Part shown: positions 6,758 to 14,882 of the stretch, piece by piece
Layout of the letters: each line of letters begins with the position of its first letter
How positions within the stretch are numbered: the first letter of the stretch is position 1
From: a virus
Reading direction: 5' to 3' (one strand)
DNA: 38,373 nucleotides
Virus record (IMG/VR): IMGVR_UViG_3300047678_000019
Location: 1 to 38,373 of that record
The notes under the pieces: generated by a model
The model's database searches: none
What the model was told of the DNA's origin: nothing
Seen by the model: only the letters and a program-made list of their open reading frames with translations
Position numbers and translations under genes: made by a program

Positions 6758-6963
6758 CCCCTCACACCAAGCGCAAGCTCGTTAAGCGGCTGAGTGAGTT
6801 GTCTGATGGGAAGGGCATCCGATCACGTGTAGCCATATATGAACTGTGCATCCTGCTTGGCTTTGACTGGGTAGAAGTGTTCTCATTTTTGATTCAGTCG
6901 AGCATCGAAGAAGAACGCACCCTCGCAGGCTTTGCCGCTGCGTATTTGGAGACAGAGACTTAA
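6754..6963 (+). CDS. Unknown small helical protein
   Basis: A 69-residue protein of unknown function, predicted mostly helical, with a basic N-terminus (MTPHTKRKLVKRLSEL) and an acidic C-terminus. Its ATG overlaps the upstream stop (ATGA), which supports it being translated. Confidence 0.55.
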   Translation: MTPHTKRKLVKRLSELSDGKGIRSRVAIYELCILLGFDWVEVFSFLIQSSIEEERTLAGFAAAYLETET

Positions 6964-6974
6964 CGGAGATGAAA

Positions 6975-7538
6975 ATGGAAGAAGAATGGGTTTCAGATTC
7001 ACGCGGTAATAAATGCAGCGTGCAGTATTTCGGTTCAAGGGAGGCCGCGCAAAAGGCGCTGGATTCGCTGGTTGATTGCGACAACTGTACCAACTGCTCG
7101 CGCTGCGCGCGCTGCGCGGACTGTTCTAGATGCTGGGTCTGCGAGAGATGCTCGCGCTGCGCGAGCTGCTCGGGCTGCTCGAATATCGCCAACCTTGACG
7201 ATAAGAAGAATCTAAAAGGCGACCCGACAAGTGAATGGACGGGCGCTCCTGCTATTCCGTTTATCGAGAACATTCACGCCAAGATTTATGAGGCTGTGTC
7301 ACAGCCTAAATCTCTCAAAATGGGCAATTGGCACACTTGCGACACAACGCACTGTCGCGCTGGTTGGGTTGTTCATCTAGCCGGTGAAGCTGGCTATGCT
7401 TTGCAGAAATTCCACAACACTCCGTTAGCCGCACAGCTTATCTACGAGGCCAGCGGCTACAAGATTAATCCGTGTCGGTTCTATGATGACAACGAAGCTG
7501 CGATGGCTGACATCAAGAAATTGGCGGGTGTCGAATGA
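6975..7538 (+). CDS. Cys-x-x ladder protein with conserved phage C-terminal domain
   Basis: A 187-residue protein of unknown function. Residues 35-68 have a cysteine at every third position, 12 in a row (C35, C38 ... C68), with Ser, Arg, Ala, Asp and Asn between. The N-terminal 34 residues include GNKCSVQYFGSREAAQKAL. The C-terminal part (about 90-187) has GNWHTCDTTHCRAGWVVHLAGEAG and a helical end, a domain I have seen alone in other proteobacterial phage proteins. I choose the ATG at 6975 because CGGAG lies 6 bases upstream; the ATG at 6969 would leave no spacing. The ladder could bind metals or stack as a repeat solenoid; neither is shown. Confidence 0.7.
   Translation: MEEEWVSDSRGNKCSVQYFGSREAAQKALDSLVDCDNCTNCSRCARCADCSRCWVCERCSRCASCSGCSNIANLDDKKNLKGDPTSEWTGAPAIPFIENIHAKIYEAVSQPKSLKMGNWHTCDTTHCRAGWVVHLAGEAGYALQKFHNTPLAAQLIYEASGYKINPCRFYDDNEAAMADIKKLAGVE
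7077..7178 (+). repeat. Tandem repeat encoding twelve Cys-x-x triplets
   Basis: This 102-base tract has TGC/TGT at every ninth base. A 15-base unit (TGCTCGCGCTGCGCG) occurs exactly at 7095-7109 and 7149-7163. Such a repeat can change length by slippage in multiples of 9 bases without breaking the frame. Confidence 0.85.
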
Positions 7539-7807
7539 ACGTAGAGAAGATAAAGGATTTCTCGCAACTGATGCTTAGCGAGTCCAAGAAAACTACTTCC
7601 TGCTATACCTGCTACACAGATTTAGCTGGCTGGGTTCACCGCACACTAGAATCAGCCATCTCCGAACCATCACCAACCACAGCACAGCCCGACAACCGCA
7701 ACGAGCTACTGCTTGAGGCTGTAGAGTTCATTGAGCGCATGGCCCCGCCTTGGTCAGTGCGAGGCAAAGAATTCGCCAAACGACTCCGCGAGGCGGTGAA
7801 GGGATGA
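7535..7807 (+). CDS. Unknown small phage protein
   Basis: A 90-residue protein without a recognised domain. A CYTCY pair of cysteines lies near residue 24, a Pro/Ser/Thr-rich linker near 45-52, and a helix FIERMAPPWSVRGKEFAKRLREAVKG at the end. It is coupled by ATGA to the Cys-ladder gene before it and to a tiny ORF after it. The function is unknown. Confidence 0.55.
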   Translation: MNVEKIKDFSQLMLSESKKTTSCYTCYTDLAGWVHRTLESAISEPSPTTAQPDNRNELLLEAVEFIERMAPPWSVRGKEFAKRLREAVKG

Positions 7808-7872
7808 GCCGCAAGTCCACACAACGCCGTCAGGCTCGGAAACTCAAGGATCGGATGCGGGGCAAAGCCTAA
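7804..7872 (+). CDS. Possible 22-residue basic peptide
   Basis: The ORF MSRKSTQRRQARKLKDRMRG plus two residues fills the gap between two overlapping neighbours: its ATG overlaps the previous stop (ATGA) and its TAA overlaps the next ATG (TAATG). Ten of its 22 residues are Lys or Arg. The tight coupling suggests translation; the composition could also simply reflect a spacer. The function is unknown. Confidence 0.4.
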   Translation: MSRKSTQRRQARKLKDRMRGKA

Positions 7873-8084
7873 TGTTCCTCACCATCGAAGAACTGGCCGA
7901 GCTTACTGGATGCAAGCGGGCGCAGAATCAGATCCGCTGGCTAGTCCAGAACGGGTACAAGTTCGAGCGCAATGTCTGCGGCAAGCCAAAGGTATTACGG
8001 GCGGCTGTCGAGAAACGCCTAGGCGCAATGGCCGCCAAGCCTGCCCGTCAGCCCTGCTTTGAGCCTGTCCTAAAGGTGGGCTAG
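7872..8084 (+). CDS. DUF4224 protein, possible excisionase
   Basis: A 70-residue protein matching the DUF4224 pattern: MFLTIEELAELTGCKRAQNQIRWLVQNGYKF, then a beta wing and VLRAAVEKRLG. These small HTH-like proteins are commonly found directly before tyrosine integrase genes, as here (3 bases before). The location and MerR/Xis-like HTH suggest recombination directionality control, but that has not been shown for the family to my knowledge. Confidence 0.7.
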   Translation: MFLTIEELAELTGCKRAQNQIRWLVQNGYKFERNVCGKPKVLRAAVEKRLGAMAAKPARQPCFEPVLKVG

Positions 8085-8087
8085 TCT

Positions 8088-9098
8088 ATGGACATGGGCC
8101 GAACCCGCACGAATAGCCGCCTGCCGCCGCGTATGCACTTGAAGGCGGGCCGTTACTACCATGTGACCTATGTGGGCGGGAAGCGCGTCTGGACGAAGCT
8201 GGGCGCGGATTACGGGGCCGCATTGGGGCTTTGGGCGAATCGGGAAAAGGAATCGCTGACGAAGGGCGAAACCTTCGACGATCTGGCGCGGGAGTTCACC
8301 GCCAGGGCAATGCCGAAGTTCCGCAAGAACACGCAGGAATCCTTCACAATCTGGCTCGGCCATCTGATGCGGACATTCGCAGGCGTGAAATTGGCCGAGA
8401 TCAAGCCAGCCCACGTTTACGCGCACATCGAGAAACGAGAAAAGGAAGGCGCGAAGGTATCGGGGAAGCGTGAAAAGACCCTGCTTTCGATCATGTTCAG
8501 CCGCGCAGTCGAGTGGGATTGGGTAACGGCGAACCCCGTAAAACAAGTCAGGGTTGCGAGAGAGAAACCGCGCACAAGGTATGTGACGGACGCCGAGTTT
8601 GCGGCGGTTTACGGGGCATCAAGACCCATCATTCAACTGATTATGGAGGTCGGCTACATCACCGGCCTGCGGATCGGTGACATCCTCGCGCTCAAGCTGT
8701 CGAATCTGAGCGACGACGGCATCCGGCTTTATCAGGAAAAGAACGAGGTGAAGGCCCATTACAAGATGACGCCAGCACTCCGGTCAGTGATTGACCGCGC
8801 CAAGGCCATCAGGAGGCGGCGTGGCACGTTCTACCTATTCCCCAACCGCGAGGGCCATGCCTACACCTACAGCGGTTTCAGGGCCGTTTTCCGGCGCACC
8901 GTGATTGAATCTGGCGTCGCTGATTTCCACTTCCACGACATCAGGGCCAAGGCGACGACGGACGCTCACAACCTAGGCCGTGACGCGCAGTCGTTCTCGC
9001 TGCACAAGACGCGGGAGCAGGCCGAAGCCTACGTCAAAGCGCGCAACTTCCAGAGCGTTGAACCGCTTGAATTCTTATCTACAATGGCTCGTAAGTAA
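8088..9098 (+). CDS. int: Tyrosine-recombinase integrase
   Basis: A 336-residue lambda-type integrase. The N-terminal arm-binding region is about 1-60, the SAM-like core-binding domain about 62-150, and the catalytic domain about 160-325. Catalytic residues are Arg195 (TGLRIGD), a Lys in the beta hairpin near 218-226, His283 and Arg286 (HDIR), His306 (LHK) and the nucleophile Tyr315 (AEAY). It should recombine attP (9203-9248) with a host tRNA-Pro gene. It ends the left operon, 100 bases before attP. A second ATG lies at codon 3. The 3' end itself contains one arm-like repeat (9076-9085). Confidence 0.95.
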   Translation: MDMGRTRTNSRLPPRMHLKAGRYYHVTYVGGKRVWTKLGADYGAALGLWANREKESLTKGETFDDLAREFTARAMPKFRKNTQESFTIWLGHLMRTFAGVKLAEIKPAHVYAHIEKREKEGAKVSGKREKTLLSIMFSRAVEWDWVTANPVKQVRVAREKPRTRYVTDAEFAAVYGASRPIIQLIMEVGYITGLRIGDILALKLSNLSDDGIRLYQEKNEVKAHYKMTPALRSVIDRAKAIRRRRGTFYLFPNREGHAYTYSGFRAVFRRTVIESGVADFHFHDIRAKATTDAHNLGRDAQSFSLHKTREQAEAYVKARNFQSVEPLEFLSTMARK

Positions 9099-9202
9099 TT
9101 GATTTATAGTGGCGAATTTTTAGCCACAGGCCCAAAATTGTAGAAATCAGAAACGCTGGTATTGTTTTTATAATCAGCGGCTTCCAGAACAGAATCGGGT
9201 TA

Positions 9203-9248
9203 CTTCGGGAGCAAGAGGTCGCAGGTTCGAATCCTGTCGCCCCGACCA
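9203..9248 (+). other. attP: attP core: 3' half of a tRNA-Pro(CGG) gene
   Basis: The sequence from CTTCGGGA (anticodon CGG at 9206-9208) runs through the 3' anticodon stem, variable loop, a full T-arm with the GTTCGAAT loop, the 3' acceptor strand CGCCCCG, a discriminator A and CCA (9246-9248). The 5' half is absent: upstream of 9203 the bases do not pair as an anticodon stem. This is the standard arrangement in which integration rebuilds the tRNA 3' end. The left limit of identity with the host gene cannot be fixed without attB. Confidence 0.88.
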
Positions 9249-9278
9249 AAATCAAAGACTTACGAGGGAATAAATAGA

Positions 9279-9306
9279 GGCCTATTTCTACAATAGGCCC
9301 ATTTTT
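9279..9306. terminator. Terminator between converging operons
   Basis: A perfect 8-bp stem GGCCTATT (9279-9286) and AATAGGCC (9292-9299) with a 5-base loop is followed on the plus strand by CATTTTTC. On the minus strand a looser T-rich run follows. It lies between the end of the integrase operon and the end of the minus-strand late operon, so it may act in both directions. It overlaps the candidate arm site at 9285-9294. Confidence 0.65.
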
Positions 9307-9312
9307 CTACAA

Positions 9313-9894
9313 TCACGCCGGTCTGAACGGGTTGAAGTGATCCGCGAACACGGCGCGTTGCCCGACTCCGAGCTTCCAGCCGATACGCACGCGCAGGAAT
9401 CGGGAGGCCGACCAATGCCACTGAGCCTGATACTGGAAAGCGTAGCGGTTCAGGATCGAATTGTTCGGGCTATTGACGATAGTGAACTCGTAATTATTCG
9501 AGCCGCTATCCCACACGCCTGCGGATCGCCGGAATACTTCAACGCCATAATCGAAGCCGAGCAAGAAGTACCCGAAGCCATAGCCCGGATTACGCACCAG
9601 CCACATCACACGCGCGACATAGCGCCACCATGCCCAAGCGTGGAAGTCGGCATCCGTGAGCTTCGCAGACCAATCGAAGGCGGACTTGTAGTAACCGCCT
9701 ATCCACCACTCATCAACAGGCGCATCGAAGGTCTGGAACCAATACAGCGGCTTGATGAGGTATTCGCGTCCGTCTTTGACCGTGTAGCACAAAGCCAGCA
9801 AAGGCGAGAGCAGAACCGTTGTGATGGTGGCCGTGAGCGATAGCGGAAAGAACAGCAGCCAGCGGATTGCCGCGATAGTGGTTTTGGCAATCAT
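9313..9894 (-). CDS. Phage membrane protein of unknown function (tail end of late operon)
   Basis: A 193-residue protein. A hydrophobic region at about residues 5-40 (IAAIRWLLFFPLSLTATITTVLLSPLLALCY) forms one or two membrane helices. The rest is rich in Trp, Tyr and Phe (FDAPVDEWWIGGYYKSAFDW, AWAWWRYVARVMWLV), a pattern known from unassigned phage proteins. The ATG at 9894 overlaps the previous stop (ATGA); a GTG at 9927 would extend into the upstream gene. It is the last gene of the late operon. The role is unknown; terminal late genes are often non-essential. Confidence 0.65.
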   Translation of the reverse strand: MIAKTTIAAIRWLLFFPLSLTATITTVLLSPLLALCYTVKDGREYLIKPLYWFQTFDAPVDEWWIGGYYKSAFDWSAKLTDADFHAWAWWRYVARVMWLVRNPGYGFGYFLLGFDYGVEVFRRSAGVWDSGSNNYEFTIVNSPNNSILNRYAFQYQAQWHWSASRFLRVRIGWKLGVGQRAVFADHFNPFRPA

Positions 9895-10175
9895 GGCTTC
9901 GGATACCGCGCCTTTACCGCCTGACACGCGGAGATATACGCATTGATCTGCGCCTGGTTGCCCTTGACCATTCCGTCCATATAGTCAGAAGTCGGTGGGT
10001 ATGCTTCACGTCGAAGTTCTGCGTAATGTTCAAGTTCATATGCTGAAGAATCATCCACCCACTGTTCGCCATCCCATGTGTGCATGATGCTGGGGCGTTC
10101 TGGCACTTCTGTATCTCGTGGGTCGGCTTTGTCGCCACGATAATAATTTCCGGTTTGGTTCAAATAAAATTTCAT
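9891..10175 (-). CDS. Putative tail-fibre accessory protein
   Basis: A 94-residue protein starting MKFYLNQTGNYYRGD, with a strong GGAGGGGG Shine-Dalgarno; its ATG overlaps the fibre gene stop. The C-terminal half (RREAYPPTSDYMDGMVKGN, then ISACQAVKARYPKP) resembles the helical segment common in small proteins encoded just after phage fibres, some of them fibre-assembly chaperones. The specific role is inferred from sequence pattern and place. Confidence 0.55.
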   Translation of the reverse strand: MKFYLNQTGNYYRGDKADPRDTEVPERPSIMHTWDGEQWVDDSSAYELEHYAELRREAYPPTSDYMDGMVKGNQAQINAYISACQAVKARYPKP

Positions 10176-11605
10176 TAGAACCCCCTCCGCACATCTATCT
10201 TGAAACTCCAATTCGCGGGGGTTATGGAATTAAATGCCGCAAAAGTCGAAGCGTTTATGATTGCCAACGCACCGCCAGAGCCATTGGAGCGCAGTTTAGT
10301 GGTCGTGTTTCGTGTCAGCTTCGCCGCCGCAATATCTGCGTTGTATCCGGCGTAATAATCCGACCAGTAATTGATTTCCTCTCCGGCTGTATAGCCCGCT
10401 TCAGCAGTCACGTTAATCATCTTGGCGGTGACTCGTTTTGCCGTCGTGCCGATGTTGTCATTGAAGACCGTCGCGCTAGAGGCGGCTGGGAGCGACACCG
10501 CTGCTGGCGAGTAGATGCCCTGATATGCATACGCAATGGTGCTGGTGATGGTAGATGCGCCCGCTACCACCTCGCCAACGATCACATGATTCACCGCTGG
10601 AGCCGTTGTCCCGTTGCCCTTATACATCGTCATCTGCGAGATGTTGAAGGTGTACTGGCCGTTGGTGACGGAAGGCGTGCCGCCCATCTGATATATTGGC
10701 GCGAGAATGACGGGAGTGACAGTTGTAATGACGCCGCCGGAAATAGAAACTGGCAGGTAGTTCGTGTTGCTGGCGGTGCAACCTGTCCATGTGAGGTTAG
10801 ATGTGCTGACTCCAATCGTGTCGCTCGCATACCCCGTTGAATTGCTAGAACCGCCAGCCGCCGTCACAGCGAATGGCGCACTTGAACTAATGTTCTGCGA
10901 TGTGATGTTGAGGTTTGCCGAAGTTGACGGCAAGAACGTCGGTAGACCAGCGGTGTCCACTGGGCCAGCGGATACGGTTTGGCGAATGGCCGAAACCGTC
11001 GTGCTGACCGATGCTGAAAGCGCAGTTCCGTCCGCTCGCGTGTAGTTCACGCACTTCCAGTTACCAGACCCGCGCGAACGGAAAATTGCGGTGTCGCCCG
11101 CCGCCGTAGTGATGTTCGCGGCAGTTGGCAGAATCAGCGAAGTCGCATTGTGAGTCAGCGTCAGGATGCCGGTGAACGTCACCGTGCGTTCAGTGCCTGC
11201 CTGAATCGTGCCGAGACCAGTGATCGTCGTTGTGCCGGTCACATCGCCGTAATTGCCGTTGGCCGCGCCCAGGTCGGTTGTAGTCGCAGATGCAATATCC
11301 GTCCACTTAGCTTCGTTGATAGCGGCGGAGTTCAACGCTAGTAGGCCCGTAATCGTGCCACCGGACAGCGGTAGCAAGCCGAGGTTCGCAGCGGCCAATG
11401 TGCCGAGCGTCACCCATGCAGAGTTCGCGGCATTGCGAATCTTGAGTAGGCCGGTTGTTGTGTCGGCCCACCATTGATAAGCGAACTTGGTTGAAGGCTC
11501 AGTCGCGCCGCTGTTCTGACTGACAATCGCGGCAAGTGCGGAATTGATGTCTGCTCTGACGGTGACGCCTGGTGCATTGTCAATGACGTAATCGTGCTGA
11601 CTCAT
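10175..11605 (-). CDS. Tail fibre / distal receptor-binding protein
   Basis: A 476-residue protein rich in Thr, Ser, Ala, Asn and Gly, as expected for a trimeric fibre. The N-terminal part has the FAYQWWADTTTGLLKIRNAANSAW motif often seen in phage fibre proteins, followed by repeated short beta segments (LPLSGGTITGLL, TGTTTITGLGTIQAG) and a C-terminal region ending in WSFKIDVRRGF. It has its own AAGGA Shine-Dalgarno and lies just after a terminator that follows the J-like gene, so it may be expressed at a different level from the tail core. It is the likely host-range determinant together with the J-like protein. Confidence 0.75.
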   Translation of the reverse strand: MSQHDYVIDNAPGVTVRADINSALAAIVSQNSGATEPSTKFAYQWWADTTTGLLKIRNAANSAWVTLGTLAAANLGLLPLSGGTITGLLALNSAAINEAKWTDIASATTTDLGAANGNYGDVTGTTTITGLGTIQAGTERTVTFTGILTLTHNATSLILPTAANITTAAGDTAIFRSRGSGNWKCVNYTRADGTALSASVSTTVSAIRQTVSAGPVDTAGLPTFLPSTSANLNITSQNISSSAPFAVTAAGGSSNSTGYASDTIGVSTSNLTWTGCTASNTNYLPVSISGGVITTVTPVILAPIYQMGGTPSVTNGQYTFNISQMTMYKGNGTTAPAVNHVIVGEVVAGASTITSTIAYAYQGIYSPAAVSLPAASSATVFNDNIGTTAKRVTAKMINVTAEAGYTAGEEINYWSDYYAGYNADIAAAKLTRNTTTKLRSNGSGGALAIINASTFAAFNSITPANWSFKIDVRRGF

Positions 11606-11626
11606 TTTGTTTTTCCTTTAGGCAAT

Positions 11627-11647
11627 AAAAAACCCGCCGAAGCGGGT
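11627..11647 (-). terminator. Terminator after the J-like gene
   Basis: The stem ACCCGC (11632-11637) and GCGGGT (11642-11647) has a CGAA tetraloop as read on the plus strand (TTCG on the RNA), followed on the minus strand by six Ts (11632-11627). It lies between the J-like gene and the fibre gene. A 22-base stretch here is identical to the terminator at 25152-25173. Confidence 0.85.
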
Positions 11648-11666
11648 CATGGGTGATGCGTGATAA

Positions 11667-14600
11667 TCAGTGGAGGTATCCGTATCCCTTGGCGATCCAA
11701 TCAATCGTTTTCGATACGCCGGTTCCGGCTGCGTTCTTAAATTGAACCGTGAAGCCCGTCGCACTCTCTGCGGTCTTCACTAGGTAATCGCCCGTCGCCA
11801 AATCCCTGCCGGTGATCCCGATGGCGGGAGTTGCGCGGAAAGCGTTGGTGAAAGTGACGGAAGACCCGCCAGCGGCCACAACGATGCCGTTCTGCGCTTC
11901 TACGCGATCAGGCATATCAATCGTCACTGAGAGCGAACTGACTTTGATGTTGCTGGTCGTCTGAGTTCTATAAAGATCAATTCGGAACTCAAAGGCGCGG
12001 GCCGTGTAATCGCCGATTAAGAAAGGACTCCACGCCGACCACGTTGGAGCGCCGGAGGGGTCATCATTTGTCTTTCGCACAAAGAGTGTTGCCGTCGCGT
12101 CATTGATAACCGCACCGTCGAAGCTGTCCCATGAATCAATGTCGTTCAGACGAAGATCAATCAAGTCCGCGTCGTTGTATGCAAGGGCAGTAATCGCAGC
12201 GGTGATGCGAGAGGTGTAAACCGCGCCGAGGTCTAGGCTGTTATCAAAATAATATGTACCAGACGAGACCAGCCCGCCTTCAAAATCCATCGTTGACCAA
12301 TCATCCATATCGGTCAGGATGTCGTCTATATCGAGCAATCCAGCGAGCTTGATGAAACCGGAGTCATACCCGACACCATCTTTGACGCCTGCGAATGTTG
12401 GGCTTTCCGTGAGAGTGGCGACTGCGTTGAACTGTAGAACCCCTGCAAGCGTTGTTGTCACAAGGTCGGCGTTCTCTGAATAGTTGCCGGATGAATCCAC
12501 AGCCTTGATGAGATACGTTCCGTTCAGCAACGGGCCAAGCCCTCTCGTAGAGCTGCCGGAGAATGTCGCAACGTCCACCGCATCATTCCAAGTCGCGCCG
12601 CTGGTCATGCTGGAATATCGGATGATGAATTTGCCGCCGACGCGCACGTCTAGGTCGGGGTGTTCGTCGAAGCTGAACTGTGCGGCTCCATTGAAGGCGG
12701 TCACATCAAAGCCGGTGACGTCCTGCGGGGCCGCTGACTTGCCGTAGACGGTTCCAGATCCGAAGGCAGGCAAACTGCGAATGCCAGCAGCGTTCAGGGT
12801 ATAGACGCGGAAAGTATAAAGACCCGTCGCCGCGCCTCTGATTTCGATTTGGTTTGATGGGCTTTCCAGCGTGATTTCATTGCCGTCAGCAACCGAATAG
12901 ACGATGCGATATTTTTTAGCCGTAGGGACTGAGTTCCACGCAATGACCGCCGCAACGTCAACGCCGCCAAGGGTCTGATAAAGATATTCCGATACCTGAG
13001 CGCCGGAAGGTGCGTCAGGGACGGTCTTCACGTTGCTGATGATGGGAATATCTAAAACCAGCCCCTGCTCGATTGTTGCGTACTTCGATTCGTTGTGAGC
13101 AAGAGCGCTGATCTCATACGTTCCCTTGTCGGTTTCCGATACGCCGATGACGCGGAACGTCTGCGCTTCGAGTGCATCGCTCGAAAGCACCCAGATGGAC
13201 ATTCTCTCGGGCGCAGATGAGAAAGCAGAGGAAACCGTCAAGCTGGTGTAAGTTCCTGCCGAATTCGTGACCGTGCGTTCCTCAAAACTTCCGGCTTCCA
13301 GCATCACGGCCAGCGTATAAGTCACGCCAGCGGCAAGCGTTACCGATGAATCCAATTCGATCACGGTATTCGTGCAATCTTTGACACGCCCGCCAAGCCT
13401 AGAGCCTGCGCGTGTGGGGTCGGCGACTTTGATGATCTGCCCCGGCCTTCCCACTGCTCCTTCGAGTCCCGTTTTAAACGTGACGGTTTCCGTCTGTAGT
13501 TTCTCGCTGAACAGCAGCCAGCGGCCCATGCGATTCGCCTGCCCGCGTGAGGTGCAGCCGAACGCCAATGCTTCGGCTTGGACAACGCCGTAAAGTGCAA
13601 TGCCCTCTACGTCCTCGACGTACTCCACCTTTTGACGGTAGAAGTCGGCGGGGTCGCTCCATGTAATCAGGGCGACGGTGTGCCGCGCCTTGATGCTCGA
13701 CCCCTGATAGGTGAAAAGACCGTCCTCAACGTTGGCGGGCGTGTAGAGGTGAACCGCGTCCGACGGCGCATCTTGCGACGCCAGAATAGAGCCGCCCGCC
13801 CAATACAACATCGCCCTGAATATCGAGGCCATGTCGTTGAGCATCTTGTAGGCTTCCTGTCGCGTCTGGAAATAGACGTTACAGGTGAAGCGCGGCTCGA
13901 CGCCGCCGAATCCGTCTGAAACCAATTCATCGCAATACTGCGCGATGTCGTACAGCGCCCACTTGTCCACTTGATCTTCGGATATGAAATTACCCAATCC
14001 ATAACGGGCATTCGTCACCAAATCATAAAAACACCACGCGGGGTTGTCCGTCCACGCAACGCTAAAAGTGCCGTCCCAGATTCCCGTATATGCGCGAGTC
14101 GTTGGGTTGTAGTTGGAGGGAATTTTTACCCGAATCAGTTTCAGGTCATATCCTCTCGTTGGGATATTCTGGAACTGCGCCGAGTCCACGACGACGCCGA
14201 TCAATGCGCTGTTGGGATAACGGAGTTTTGCATCCACGATTTCCGTGATGCTTTCGAGATATGAGCGATTCTGCACCAGCGATGAATAAGTGTCGCCGCT
14301 GACCCTACGCACGCGGACATCCCAAGGGCCGTTGCCGGTCAATTCAATGCGGTGGGCGATCTCATACTTGCGCGAGGACTTGCCTGAAACGGTGTTGGAA
14401 ACCTGCTCGACGAAGCCGCCGCCGTTGTTTTGTAGGTCAATAGCATAAGTCACCGATGAGCCTTGAATGGCTCCGGTGGATTGAACGACTTCGCTCAACG
14501 CTGGGAAGCTGATACGCACACGGAGCGCGTCTACTTCGGAATTCGTAAAGGATCGAGTGACCGAGTTTAGGTTTGTGAATTCCTGCTGGTAGAGGTTTTC

Positions 14601-14882
14601 ACTCTCGACACCCTGCGCACCGGCAACATAGGTTTGCCCCTGGGTGCCGTTTCGGGTTTCGACGTAAACCGAGTTGAAGTTGTAGCTGCCATCTGAGTTT
14701 TGCAGCGGCGTTTCGTCTAGGTAAATGGACTTGTCGCCGTCCACCAGCCCTTCAATTTCACCCTCGCAAACCAAATCCAGAACGCGAGCAAACGCCTGCG
14801 AACTAATGGTATCGGGCGATTCTCCGCCGCCACCACCGCCGCCGCCATCTTTTCCGCCACCGCCGTATCCGATTATTTTCAT
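11667..14882 (-). CDS. J: Lambda J-like tail tip / central hub protein
   Basis: A 1071-residue protein of the lambda gpJ family, close to lambda J in length (1132). The N-terminus has a poly-glycine stretch (about residues 6-20), then the family-typical FARVLDLVCEGEIEGLVDGDKSIYLDETPLQN. The middle forms the hub domains; around residues 630-830 are fibronectin-III-like segments (PDAPSGAQVSEYLYQ, then APQDVTGFDVTAFNG). The C-terminal third carries the more variable tip. It forms the tail tip and contacts the receptor. The ATG overlaps the I-like gene stop (ATGA). Confidence 0.92.
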   Translation of the reverse strand: MKIIGYGGGGKDGGGGGGGGESPDTISSQAFARVLDLVCEGEIEGLVDGDKSIYLDETPLQNSDGSYNFNSVYVETRNGTQGQTYVAGAQGVESENLYQQEFTNLNSVTRSFTNSEVDALRVRISFPALSEVVQSTGAIQGSSVTYAIDLQNNGGGFVEQVSNTVSGKSSRKYEIAHRIELTGNGPWDVRVRRVSGDTYSSLVQNRSYLESITEIVDAKLRYPNSALIGVVVDSAQFQNIPTRGYDLKLIRVKIPSNYNPTTRAYTGIWDGTFSVAWTDNPAWCFYDLVTNARYGLGNFISEDQVDKWALYDIAQYCDELVSDGFGGVEPRFTCNVYFQTRQEAYKMLNDMASIFRAMLYWAGGSILASQDAPSDAVHLYTPANVEDGLFTYQGSSIKARHTVALITWSDPADFYRQKVEYVEDVEGIALYGVVQAEALAFGCTSRGQANRMGRWLLFSEKLQTETVTFKTGLEGAVGRPGQIIKVADPTRAGSRLGGRVKDCTNTVIELDSSVTLAAGVTYTLAVMLEAGSFEERTVTNSAGTYTSLTVSSAFSSAPERMSIWVLSSDALEAQTFRVIGVSETDKGTYEISALAHNESKYATIEQGLVLDIPIISNVKTVPDAPSGAQVSEYLYQTLGGVDVAAVIAWNSVPTAKKYRIVYSVADGNEITLESPSNQIEIRGAATGLYTFRVYTLNAAGIRSLPAFGSGTVYGKSAAPQDVTGFDVTAFNGAAQFSFDEHPDLDVRVGGKFIIRYSSMTSGATWNDAVDVATFSGSSTRGLGPLLNGTYLIKAVDSSGNYSENADLVTTTLAGVLQFNAVATLTESPTFAGVKDGVGYDSGFIKLAGLLDIDDILTDMDDWSTMDFEGGLVSSGTYYFDNSLDLGAVYTSRITAAITALAYNDADLIDLRLNDIDSWDSFDGAVINDATATLFVRKTNDDPSGAPTWSAWSPFLIGDYTARAFEFRIDLYRTQTTSNIKVSSLSVTIDMPDRVEAQNGIVVAAGGSSVTFTNAFRATPAIGITGRDLATGDYLVKTAESATGFTVQFKNAAGTGVSKTIDWIAKGYGYLH

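Larger units (their letters stand above)
9076..9313. promoter_or_regulatory. Candidate integrase arm-type sites around attP
   Basis: The 10-mer TTTCTACAAT occurs at 9285-9294 and 9304-9313, inverted at 9137-9146, and with one mismatch (TATCTACAAT) at 9076-9085 inside the end of int. Two copies therefore lie on each side of the attP core, the layout expected for integrase arm-binding sites. The assignment is inferred from repeat, symmetry and place. Confidence 0.65.

Noticed and set aside
6969-6974. Start of the Cys-ladder gene at the ATG at 6969
   Set aside because: The GGAG ribosome site would directly touch this ATG; the ATG six bases later has normal spacing.
7077-7178. CRISPR-like or microsatellite array
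   Set aside because: The repeats are short, contiguous, without spacers, and in frame with a conserved gene. No CRISPR array is visible anywhere in the window.
9203-9248. A complete tRNA gene after the integrase
   Set aside because: Only the 3' half is present. There is no matching 5' acceptor, D-arm or 5' anticodon stem upstream, so it is an attachment site and not a working tRNA.
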